From Solirubrobacterales bacterium (GTDB lineage: Bacteria; Actinomycetota; Thermoleophilia; Solirubrobacterales; Solirubrobacteraceae), in the NCBI GenBank assembly GCA_013695395.1, contig JACDAP010000609.1, forward strand, positions 1 through 7,286: a stretch of DNA of 7,286 nucleotides, read 5' to 3'. Of this stretch, positions 1-5,657 are shown piece by piece. The notes under the pieces were generated by a model. The model was not told the origin of the DNA and did no database searches. It saw only the letters and a program-made list of their open reading frames with translations. Position numbers and translations under genes: made by a program. The stretch's first letter is position 1. Each line of letters begins with the position of its first letter.

Positions 1-1
1 G

Positions 2-847
2 CGCTGGAGCGACGCGGGAGAGCGGGTGCCGGTCGCGGGCCGCTCGCTCTACGTGCAGGAGCGCGTGGGCGACGGACCGCTCCTGCTCTTCCTCCACGGC
101 TTTCCGAGCTCGAGCTTCGACTTCGCGCCGCTGCTCGAGCAGCTGCCCGGCCGGCGGGCGCTGCTCTTCGACTGTCTCGGCTTCGGGCTCTCCGACAAGC
201 CGGCCGACCACGTCTACACGCTCGGCTGGCAGGCCGACGCTGCCGAGGCGCTCGTGGCCCGCGCCGGCGGCGGGCCGGTGGTCCTCGTCGCCCACGACAT
301 GGGGACCTCGGTGGCGACCGAGCTCTTCGCCCGGGACCTCCGCGGGGAGGGGAGCATCGAGATCGAGGCGGCACTCCTCATCAACGGCTCGATCCTGCTC
401 GAGCGCGCGAGCCCCACCCCCGGGCAGAAGCTCCTGCGCAGCCGGTTCGGCCCGCTCGTCGCCCGCGCGACGACCGCCACCGGCTTCCGCCTCCAGTTCG
501 CCCGTGTCTTCTCGAAGGCGCACCCGCTCACGCGCGAGGCTGCGGCCGATCACTGGACGCTCATCGCCACCCATGACGGCCACCGCATCGCCCACCGGAC
601 GATCCACTACATGGGCGAGCGCGAGCGGCTCGTCGACCGTTGGCACGGTGCGATCCGCGACTGGCCCGGGGAGCTCTCCTTCGCCTGGGGCCTCGAGGAT
701 CCCGTCGCCACTACCAACGTGCTCGACGGCCTGCGCGCGCTCCGCCCGCAAGCGCCGGTCACCGAGCTTCCGGGTCTCGGCCACTACCCGCAGATCGAGG
801 ACCCCGCAGCCGTCGCCGTGGCCGTCGAGGCGCTGCTGGCGGGCTGA
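2..847 (+). CDS. Alpha/beta hydrolase with Asp nucleophile (haloalkane dehalogenase/epoxide hydrolase-like), probably 5'-partial
   Basis: This is an alpha/beta-hydrolase-fold enzyme, probably cytoplasmic since no signal peptide is seen. Numbering from the GTG at 26, the oxyanion-hole motif HGFPSSSFD is at residues 24-32 and the nucleophile elbow AHDMG at 89-93. The elbow places Asp91 where esterases have Ser. Asp225 (GLEDP) and His253 (GLGHYP) complete an Asp-Asp-His triad. Asp nucleophiles are typical of haloalkane and fluoroacetate dehalogenases and epoxide hydrolases, which form a covalent ester intermediate; the substrate cannot be named here. The frame stays open to the left edge and reads RWSDAGERV before the GTG, which resembles the usual N-terminus of this family (Trp, then a strand and Gly-Arg). 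The true start may therefore lie outside the window. GTG 26 has a possible GGGAG ribosome site at 16-20, so a start there is the alternative. The next gene lies 116 bases downstream on the same strand. Confidence 0.88.
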   Translation, partial: RWSDAGERVPVAGRSLYVQERVGDGPLLLFLHGFPSSSFDFAPLLEQLPGRRALLFDCLGFGLSDKPADHVYTLGWQADAAEALVARAGGGPVVLVAHDMGTSVATELFARDLRGEGSIEIEAALLINGSILLERASPTPGQKLLRSRFGPLVARATTATGFRLQFARVFSKAHPLTREAAADHWTLIATHDGHRIAHRTIHYMGERERLVDRWHGAIRDWPGELSFAWGLEDPVATTNVLDGLRALRPQAPVTELPGLGHYPQIEDPAAVAVAVEALLAG

Positions 848-859
848 TCCCGACGAGGT

Positions 860-898
860 GTTCGAGGAAACCCGCCGCATGCGCGGGAAAGCTCGAAC
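860..898. repeat. Nested inverted repeat between hydrolase and oxidoreductase genes
   Basis: The outer arms GTTCGAG (860-866) and CTCGAAC (892-898) are perfectly complementary. The inner arms CCCGC (871-875) and GCGGG (883-887) are too. Between them sits a symmetric 4x4 internal gap (GAAA / AAAG), and the terminal loop is 7 bases. There is no following T-run. It starts 13 bases after the hydrolase stop, so it could be a terminator or attenuator, or as DNA an operator dyad centred near 879 for the oxidoreductase gene. Confidence 0.55.
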
Positions 899-963
899 AG
901 GTCGTCGTCGGCACCGGCGCGTCGGCCGCCGAACCGTCGCCGAGCGCGTACGGTCGAAGACCC

Positions 964-2409
964 ATGGCTTCTCCCAAGCGCTTCGATCTCCTCGTCCTCG
1001 GCGGCGGCACCGGCGGCCTCGTCTCCGCGCAGATCGCCGCCGGGATCGGCGCGCGCGTCGCGCTCGTCGAGCAGGAGCGAACCGGCGGCGACTGCCTGTG
1101 GACCGGGTGCGTCCCGTCCAAGAGCCTGCTCGCCGCCGCTGAGCTCGCCCACGCGATGCGGCACGCGGACAAGCTGGGCCTCACCCCGCACGAGGCGCCC
1201 GTCGACCTCGCGAAGGTGATGGAGCACGTGCAGGCCGCCCAGGCGACGATCGCCCCGCAGGATTCCCCCGAGCGGCTGCGGAACGCGGGTGTCGAGGTCT
1301 ACGAGGGGCACGGTGCCTTCGTCGCGCCGGGCGAGCTCAGGGTCGGCGGCGAGACGCTCCGCTTCCGCAGCGCGATCCTCGCCACCGGCTCCGCGCCGGT
1401 GCTCCCGCCGGTCGACGGCTTGGAAGGGATCGAGCCGCTCACGACCGATTCGGTCTGGGGGCTGCGCGAGCTGCCCGAACGGCTGGTCGTCGTCGGCGGT
1501 GGGCCGATCGGCTGCGAGCTCGGCCAGGCGTTTGCGCGCCTGGGCTCACGGGTGAGCATCGTCGACGTCGCCGACCGGGTGCTCACCAAGGAGGAGCCCG
1601 AGGCCTCGCAGGTCGTCGCCGAGTCCCTCCGGGCCGACGGCGTGGAGCTCCGGCTCGGCGCCTCGCTCTCCGCCGCCCGGCGGGAGGGTGAGGAGGTGGT
1701 GCTCACGCTTGAGGACGGCGAGGAGCTGCGTGCCGACCGGGTGCTCGTCGCGGCCGGGCGCAAGCCGCGCACCGAGGGCTTCGGTCTCGAGCTGATCGGG
1801 GTCGAGACCGACGATCGCGGCGCGGTGCAGACCGACGCGACGATGCGCACCGCCAACCGCCGCGTCTTCGCGGTCGGTGACGTGGTGGCGACGCTCCCCT
1901 TCACCCACGCCGCCGCGCACCACGCGCGTGTCGCAACGCTGAACGCGCTCTTCGGCCTGCGGCGCAGCGCAGAGAAGGCGACGATCCCATGGGTCACCTT
2001 CACCGACCCCGAGGTCGCCCACGTCGGGATGACCGAGGCGCAGGCCCGTGAGGAGTGGGGCGATGACATCACGCTCGCGCGCGCAGGCTTCGACGAGCTC
2101 GACCGTGCGATCACCGCCGGTGCCACCACCGGGTTCGCGCTCCTCGTCGGCGACGACAAGCGGCGCCTGGTCGGCGCGACGATCGTCGGCCGGGGCGCGG
2201 GCGAGTCAATCGCCGAGCTCACCGCCTGGATCAGCCAGGGCGAGAAGATCGACGTCGTCTCGAACACCGTGCACGCCTACCCGACGTTCGCCGAGGCCGC
2301 CGCCCGCGCGGCCGACCAGCACCTGCGCGAGCGCTTCAACACGCCGGGGATCCGTCGCGCGGTCGCCCCGGTGCTGGCGCTCGCCCGCATGCTCCCCCGC
2401 CGCGCCTGA
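964..2409 (+). CDS. FAD-dependent NAD(P)-disulfide oxidoreductase, mercuric reductase/dihydrolipoyl dehydrogenase-like
   Basis: A 481-residue flavoprotein of the pyridine nucleotide-disulfide oxidoreductase class I family, which moves electrons between NAD(P)H and a disulfide substrate through FAD and a redox-active Cys pair. In order: the FAD dinucleotide motif GGGTGG at 13-18; the redox site GGDCLWTGCVPSK with Cys44 and Cys49; the NAD(P) motif GGGPIG at 178-183, with Asp201 after the second strand (SIVDV), which favours NADH; the second FAD motif AVGDV with Asp306; then the dimerisation domain with HAYPTFAE (His437, Glu444), the acid-base pair acting on the partner subunit. There is no N-terminal heavy-metal domain and no C-terminal Cys pair, both features of true MerA, so mercury reduction is unlikely. 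No lipoyl-enzyme subunit genes are nearby, so a pyruvate dehydrogenase role is unsupported. ATG 964 is chosen because the FAD fold begins there; longer upstream reading is intergenic. The ribosome site is weak (GAAG 956-959). Confidence 0.93.
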   Translation: MASPKRFDLLVLGGGTGGLVSAQIAAGIGARVALVEQERTGGDCLWTGCVPSKSLLAAAELAHAMRHADKLGLTPHEAPVDLAKVMEHVQAAQATIAPQDSPERLRNAGVEVYEGHGAFVAPGELRVGGETLRFRSAILATGSAPVLPPVDGLEGIEPLTTDSVWGLRELPERLVVVGGGPIGCELGQAFARLGSRVSIVDVADRVLTKEEPEASQVVAESLRADGVELRLGASLSAARREGEEVVLTLEDGEELRADRVLVAAGRKPRTEGFGLELIGVETDDRGAVQTDATMRTANRRVFAVGDVVATLPFTHAAAHHARVATLNALFGLRRSAEKATIPWVTFTDPEVAHVGMTEAQAREEWGDDITLARAGFDELDRAITAGATTGFALLVGDDKRRLVGATIVGRGAGESIAELTAWISQGEKIDVVSNTVHAYPTFAEAAARAADQHLRERFNTPGIRRAVAPVLALARMLPRRA

Positions 2410-2438
2410 GCGCCCCGGACGGGGCCCCGCGAACGCGA

Positions 2439-2483
2439 ACCTCCCGCCATCTTCATCGCTCGGCGCTGCAGATGGCGGGAGGT
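2439..2483. terminator. Strong bidirectional stem-loop between convergent genes
   Basis: A perfect 14-bp inverted repeat: 2439-2452 (ACCTCCCGCCATCT) pairs with 2470-2483 (AGATGGCGGGAGGT) around a 17-base loop. It lies between the stop of the oxidoreductase gene (2409) and the stop of the minus-strand lipoprotein gene (2501), exactly where a shared terminator is expected. No T-run follows on either side. A smaller hairpin (CCCC 2413-2416 / GGGG 2421-2424) precedes it. Confidence 0.8.
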
Positions 2484-2500
2484 CGCTGAGGCGGTGCCGA

Positions 2501-3154
2501 TCAGGTGAGCCGCTTGGCGACCTCGAGCGCCTGCTGCTCGTCGAAGGCGCCGACCCACGTGTACCGCGAGACGCCGTCGGAGTCGAACATCATCGCGCCC
2601 GGCTGGCTGCGGATCCCGAGCTGCTGCCAGGAGGCGAAGCTCTCGTCGTAGAGCATCCGCGGGGTCTTCAGGCCGTGCTCGGCCACGAAGTCCTTGGCCT
2701 CCTGCTCGGAGTCCTGGGTGCCGAGCCCGACCACGGTGAGCTTGTCCGCGTTCGCCTTGGCGAAGGCCTCGACCTTGGGCGCCTCCTCGTTGCAGTACGG
2801 GCAGTGCGGCGCGTAGAACCAGACGAGCACGGGCTTCTCGCTCTTGATGTCGGCCACGCTGAGCGAGCCGCCGGCGAGATCCTTCACGCTCACGTCGGGG
2901 AGCTTCGGGCCCTCTGGGAGCTCATCGGCGCCGCCGGCGGGCGCGGACGCCTCGGCGGCCTCGCCCTCCCCGGCGGGCGCCTCCACACCCTCGACCTCGG
3001 TCGTGGCGGTCACCGCCTCCGCGGCGGGCGCGGAGGCCGACGGGATCCCGGAGTCGACGTCGTCCGACGAACCACCGCACGCGGCGAGGAGCAGGGCGGC
3101 CAGCGCCGCGGTCGGGAGGGTCAGGAGGCGTGGTCGGGACATACGGCCTTTCAT
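2501..3154 (-). CDS. TlpA/ResA-like thioredoxin-fold lipoprotein
   Basis: A 217-residue exported thiol-disulfide protein, probably anchored on the outer face of the membrane. The N-terminus carries basic residues and a hydrophobic stretch ending in the lipobox LAAC, with Cys26 as the lipidated residue. An Ala/Glu/Pro/Ser-rich tether follows to about residue 80. The thioredoxin-like domain starts at about 83: WFYAPHCPYC gives the active-site pair Cys118-Cys121, and Gln184-Pro185 is the expected cis-proline. ResA/TlpA proteins reduce apocytochrome c or other extracytoplasmic disulfides and take electrons from CcdA. CcdA is encoded immediately upstream here: its TGA overlaps this ATG as ATGA, indicating translational coupling. 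A second start at 3142 (Met5), with AAAGG just before it, would leave the signal peptide intact. CPYC differs from the CEPC or CPPC of classical ResA and TlpA, so the partner is uncertain. Confidence 0.9.
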   Translation of the reverse strand: MKGRMSRPRLLTLPTAALAALLLAACGGSSDDVDSGIPSASAPAAEAVTATTEVEGVEAPAGEGEAAEASAPAGGADELPEGPKLPDVSVKDLAGGSLSVADIKSEKPVLVWFYAPHCPYCNEEAPKVEAFAKANADKLTVVGLGTQDSEQEAKDFVAEHGLKTPRMLYDESFASWQQLGIRSQPGAMMFDSDGVSRYTWVGAFDEQQALEVAKRLT

Positions 3155-3897
3155 GCTTCATTGAGGAACGTGAGTCCCAGCCGGTCGAGCAGCTGCTGGG
3201 CTTCGGAGTTGATCTGGACGAGGTTGCCGGTCCAGATGAGGACACCCATCGCGATGAGCACGACGCCGCCCACGGTGAGGACCGAGCCGTAGTGGCGCTT
3301 GACCACCGCGAAGGTCGCGGTCGCCTGGTCGAAGAAGATCGCGGTGGCGAGGAACGGGATCGCGAGGCCCGCGGAGTACCAGGCCATGAGGTAGGCGCCG
3401 CGGGCGGCCGAGTCGGTGAGCGCCGAGGCGGTCAGAATCGCGCCGAGGGTCGGGCCGACGCACGGCGTCCAGGCGATCGCGAAGGCGGCGCCCGCGATGA
3501 TCGGGCCGCCGCGGCCCGCGCGCTGGAGCAGCCCGGGCACGTGCCACTCACGGTTGAGCATCGGGACGAAGCGGCTGGCGATGAAGACCACGCCGAGCGT
3601 GATGATGATCCCGGCCGAGACCTTCTCGAGCGTCGCCCGCTCGGTCTGAAGCGACTTGCCGATCCCGGACGCGGTGACCCCGAGCAGGATGAACACGGAG
3701 GAGAACGTCAGCACGAACAGGAGCGCCGGAACCAGGATGCGGGTCCGTGAGGCATTCGCGCGCTCGTCCGGGCTCACGCCGCTGACCGCGGCGAGGTAGC
3801 CGGGGACGAGCGGGAGCACGCAGGGGGAGAGGAACGAAATCGTCCCGGCGAAGAGCGCCGCGAAGATCCCGACGCCGGCGGAGGGGTCGCTCAGCAC
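3151..3897 (-). CDS. ccdA: CcdA/DsbD-type cytochrome c biogenesis membrane protein
   Basis: A 248-residue integral membrane protein that passes electrons from cytoplasmic thioredoxin to thioredoxin-like proteins outside the membrane. Six hydrophobic segments are visible (about 9-38, 54-79, 93-112, 131-158, 167-189, 204-224). The two family Cys residues lie in the membrane motifs FLSPCVLPLVPGYL (Cys26) and AWTPCVGPTLG (Cys146), the disulfide pair of CcdA/DsbD-beta. The start is set at GTG 3897, just before the first membrane segment. The reading frame continues upstream to 4191, but that stretch is antisense to the anti-sigma gene, has non-membrane composition and is not expected in the family. 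The ribosome site before 3897 is poor (GGGAACGGA about 10-18 bases upstream). The stop overlaps the start of the lipoprotein gene, so the two form a CcdA-TlpA electron-transfer pair. The divergent region 3898-3993 probably holds their promoter. Confidence 0.92.
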   Translation of the reverse strand: MLSDPSAGVGIFAALFAGTISFLSPCVLPLVPGYLAAVSGVSPDERANASRTRILVPALLFVLTFSSVFILLGVTASGIGKSLQTERATLEKVSAGIIITLGVVFIASRFVPMLNREWHVPGLLQRAGRGGPIIAGAAFAIAWTPCVGPTLGAILTASALTDSAARGAYLMAWYSAGLAIPFLATAIFFDQATATFAVVKRHYGSVLTVGGVVLIAMGVLIWTGNLVQINSEAQQLLDRLGLTFLNEA

Positions 3898-3993
3898 GCG
3901 CAGCGATCCGTTCCCGGGTCCATGCTCGCTCCGACCCCGACCCGGGGAGAACGGTTCGTGAACCGTCCGTGATCCGGGGAGGTCTGAGTCCTC
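3898..3993. promoter_or_regulatory. Divergent control region between ccdA operon and anti-sigma/sigma genes
   Basis: Ninety-six bases separate two divergent starts. They hold a perfect 16-bp dyad (ACGGTTC 3951-3957, GT, GAACCGT 3960-3966). A second inverted repeat is CCCGGGTC 3913-3920 / GACCCGGG 3939-3946. CCGGGGAG is directly repeated at 3942-3949 and 3974-3981, 32 bases apart or about three helical turns. The dyad gives a GAACCG on each strand pointing outward, resembling ECF sigma -35 elements. The second CCGGGGAG is also a possible ribosome site for GTG 3994, though 11 or more bases away. Confidence 0.55.
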
Positions 3994-4266
3994 GTGTCCC
4001 GCTGGAACCGCATGATGCGCGATCACCGCTTCGCCGGGCGGCACATGATGGACGGCCTCGACGGTGAGCTGACGCCGCGCCAGCAGGCGCGCTTCGCGCG
4101 GCACGTCGACGAGTGTCCCGAGTGCGGGCCGATGCTCCGCAGCCTCATCCGCCTCCGGGCCGCGCTGCGTCCTCTGAGCGAGCCCTCGCACGAGGCGTCG
4201 GTCGTGCCCGCTGTCCTCGAGCGGCTCCGCGCCGATCTCGGCGACGGCCGCCCGCAGCCCTCTTGA
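3994..4266 (+). CDS. Small soluble zinc-finger (zf-HC2/ZAS) anti-sigma factor
   Basis: A 90-residue protein with the HxxxCxxC signature of zinc-binding anti-sigma domains: His37, Cys41 and Cys44 in RHVDECPEC. The preceding part (DHRFAGRHMMDGLDGEL, 10-26) matches the usual helix before this motif. The likely fourth ligand is a His (His11 or His17) rather than Cys. No membrane segment is present, so it is a cytoplasmic regulator that should bind the ECF sigma encoded 77 bases downstream. GTG 3994 is preferred because the SRW-NRM lead-in looks native and GGGGAGG lies at 3976-3982; ATG 4012 (Met7), with GGAA before it, is the alternative. The order anti-sigma then sigma is the reverse of the commonest arrangement. 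The signal sensed, whether thiol oxidation or something else, is inferred from the family only. Confidence 0.85.
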   Translation: MSRWNRMMRDHRFAGRHMMDGLDGELTPRQQARFARHVDECPECGPMLRSLIRLRAALRPLSEPSHEASVVPAVLERLRADLGDGRPQPS

Positions 4267-4343
4267 GCACCGGGCTTCCCGCTCGCGCGGCGACGTCCTC
4301 GCCGATGCCAGCCCGCGCCTGCGATCCTCTGCGGGCGCCCCCG

Positions 4344-4916
4344 ATGACCGCCGAGAGATCCCCAGCCGCCCGGGACGCCGCCCTGGTCGCCCGTGCCCAG
4401 CAGGGGGACCGGCTCGCCTTCGAGGAGCTCGTGCGCCTTCACGCCGACCGCCTCCACGCGGTCGTACTGCGGACGGTCGATGACCGGCACGAGGCCGAGG
4501 AGGCCACGCAGGAGGCGTTCCTGCGCGCGTGGCGCTCGATCGGTCGCTTCAAGGGGGACAGCCAGTTCTTCACCTGGCTCTACCGGATCGGGATCAACGA
4601 GGGGCGCCGGGTCAGCGCCCGCCGCTCCGGCCGCCACCCGGTCGCCTCGCTCGAGGAGCAGCTCGTCGAGCCCGCCGATCCGGGCCCCGGCCCCGCCGCC
4701 GCGACCGAGCACCGCGACCTGCGCGGCGCGCTCGAGGCGGCGATCGCCCAGCTCGAACCGCGCTACCGCGCCCCGCTGGTCCTCCGCGACGTCGAAGGCC
4801 TATCGACCACGGAGGCGGCGAAGGCGATGGGGCTCGGCGAAGCGGCGTTCAAGAGCCGGCTCCACCGCGCCCGGCTGGCCGTTCGCGAGCACGTGCAGGC
4901 CTACCTGCCGGAGTGA
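4344..4916 (+). CDS. ECF-type sigma-70 family RNA polymerase sigma factor
   Basis: A 190-residue alternative sigma factor that directs RNA polymerase to a dedicated promoter set. The sigma2 region spans about 25-90: AFEELVRLH, then EAEEATQEAFLRAW, the core-binding and -10-recognition helices, and FFTWLYRIGIN. A Pro/Gly/Ala-rich linker (about 112-125) follows. The sigma4 region is about 130-185, with LEPRYRAPLVLRDVEGLS and the helix-turn-helix STTEAAKAMGLGEAAFKSRLHRAR cut by ordinary family spacing. ATG 4344 is chosen because MTAER...DAALVARAQQGD is the standard ECF beginning; ATG 4305 is in frame but adds low-complexity residues, and the open frame back to 4113 is a shadow of the anti-sigma gene. 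No ribosome site is clear, so translation may depend on the upstream anti-sigma gene. The stop lies 12 bases from the end of the convergent TVP38 gene, with no good terminator between them. Confidence 0.93.
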   Translation: MTAERSPAARDAALVARAQQGDRLAFEELVRLHADRLHAVVLRTVDDRHEAEEATQEAFLRAWRSIGRFKGDSQFFTWLYRIGINEGRRVSARRSGRHPVASLEEQLVEPADPGPGPAAATEHRDLRGALEAAIAQLEPRYRAPLVLRDVEGLSTTEAAKAMGLGEAAFKSRLHRARLAVREHVQAYLPE

Positions 4917-4928
4917 TGCGCGGCTCGG

Positions 4929-5492
4929 TCAGCCCGCCGCGGGCGCGGGCTGCTTGCGCCGGCGTCCGTGGAGCGCCGAGGCGGAGAACAGCAGCAGCAC
5001 CGCGGCGATCGAGATCAGGAAGCCGGGCGACCCCGGCCGGGTGATCGAGTCGCCGAGTGCGACGAACGCGACCGTGCCCGGAACGATGCCGACCGCGGTC
5101 CCGAGCAGGTGGTTGCGACGGCTGACCGAGGAGAGCCCGAACGCGTAGTTGAGCGCGTTGAACGGGACCACCGGGAGCAGCCGCAGGCCGATCACGCCGC
5201 CGAGGCCGCGCTCCCCGATCCAGGCGTCTGCGGCCGCCGCCCGGCCCTTGAGCAGCCGCTCGGTCCGGGCCCGGCCGAGACGGCGCGAGACCTCGAAGGC
5301 GCCCGCCGCGCCGATCGTCGCGCCGGTCAGCGTGAGCAGCGTGCCGAAGACCGGCCCGAACAGCGCGCCGGCGGCGAGGGAGGGGATCGTCCCCGGGACG
5401 AACAGGAGCGTCATCACCACGTAGGCCACCACGAAGGTGATCGGACCGAAGGGCCCGGTGGCCTCGACGAAGGAGCGCAGCTGGTCGAGCAT
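4929..5492 (-). CDS. TVP38/TMEM64 family (DedA-like, VTT domain) membrane protein
   Basis: A 187-residue polytopic membrane protein. Family landmarks in order: VPGT at 32-35, GALFG at 42-46, a Gly/Ala-rich helix ending FEVSRRLGR at 66-74, and the core GLRLLPVVPFNALNYAFG with Arg104, Pro107, Pro110, Asn112 and Asn115-Tyr116. A GTAVGIVPGT repeat of the re-entrant motif follows, then a last hydrophobic helix and a basic tail (RRRK). DedA/VTT-domain proteins are linked to lipid scrambling or carrier-lipid transport and membrane homeostasis; the substrate here is unknown. In other bacteria TVP38 domains are found fused to mercuric-reductase-like flavoproteins such as the one at 964, which makes the neighbourhood notable. 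ATG 5492 has no ribosome site of its own and shares its A with the stop of a short upstream frame (TGATG), so coupling is likely. It converges on the sigma gene. Confidence 0.9.
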   Translation of the reverse strand: MLDQLRSFVEATGPFGPITFVVAYVVMTLLFVPGTIPSLAAGALFGPVFGTLLTLTGATIGAAGAFEVSRRLGRARTERLLKGRAAAADAWIGERGLGGVIGLRLLPVVPFNALNYAFGLSSVSRRNHLLGTAVGIVPGTVAFVALGDSITRPGSPGFLISIAAVLLLFSASALHGRRRKQPAPAAG

Positions 5493-5557
5493 CAGGCCGG
5501 CGGGCGCGCGGTCGTCGTGCGGCGGGCCATGGAGGTTCGACCCGCCGACCGGCGCAA
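5492..5557 (-). CDS. Putative 21-residue leader ORF coupled to the TVP38 gene
   Basis: On the minus strand an ideal ribosome site GAGGAGG (5569-5563) stands five bases before a TTG codon at 5557. The frame from that TTG runs 21 codons to a TGA (5494-5492) whose A is the first base of the TVP38 ATG. The peptide is Arg/Thr-rich and basic (contains SMARRTTTARPPA) with no hydrophobic segment. The TVP38 start lacks a ribosome site, and no start codon of its frame is correctly placed after GAGGAGG. A translated, coupled leader would explain both facts. The frame is open far upstream, as is common in GC-rich DNA, so openness alone is not evidence. Confidence 0.35.
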   Translation of the reverse strand: MRRSAGRTSMARRTTTARPPA

Positions 5558-5594
5558 CGGTTCCTCCTCGGCGCACAGCGCTCGCAAGAAGGGG

Positions 5595-5623
5595 TTCCAA
5601 TCGCACACGTAGAGGCGTACGAT
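5595..5623 (+). promoter_or_regulatory. Candidate promoter for the 98-residue protein
   Basis: TTCCAA (5595-5600) and TACGAT (5618-5623, fits TANNNT) are separated by 17 bases. The -10 agrees with the sigma-70 consensus at four of six positions, the -35 at three. Transcription would begin near 5630, leaving a leader of roughly 28 bases that contains the AAGGAG ribosome site at 5643-5648. The stretch is locally richer in A/T than its surroundings. Confidence 0.45.
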
Positions 5624-5657
5624 GCCGCCTCGGCGACCAATCAAGGAGATGAGAACG

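Noticed and set aside
640..963. Upstream extension of the oxidoreductase frame into the hydrolase gene
   Set aside because: The extra 108 residues are Arg/Ala-rich shadow sequence; the flavoprotein fold starts right after ATG 964.
504..1142. Plus-strand Arg/Ser-rich frame overlapping the hydrolase and oxidoreductase genes
   Set aside because: Different frame from both real genes and typical high-GC shadow composition.
1299..2267. Long minus-strand open frame opposite the oxidoreductase gene
   Set aside because: Ser/Arg/Pro-rich low-complexity translation antisense to a clear enzyme; a by-product of high-GC codon use.
2048..3292. Long plus-strand frame across the 2409 stop, the stem-loop and the lipoprotein gene
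   Set aside because: It crosses a strong terminator and is antisense to a well-supported lipoprotein; composition is not protein-like.
3898..4191. N-terminal extension of the ccdA frame back to an ATG at 4191
   Set aside because: It is antisense to the anti-sigma gene, adds about 98 non-membrane residues foreign to CcdA, and would erase the divergent control region.
4113..4343. N-terminal extension of the sigma factor into the anti-sigma gene
   Set aside because: Arg/Pro/Ala-rich shadow translation; the standard ECF N-terminus begins at 4344.
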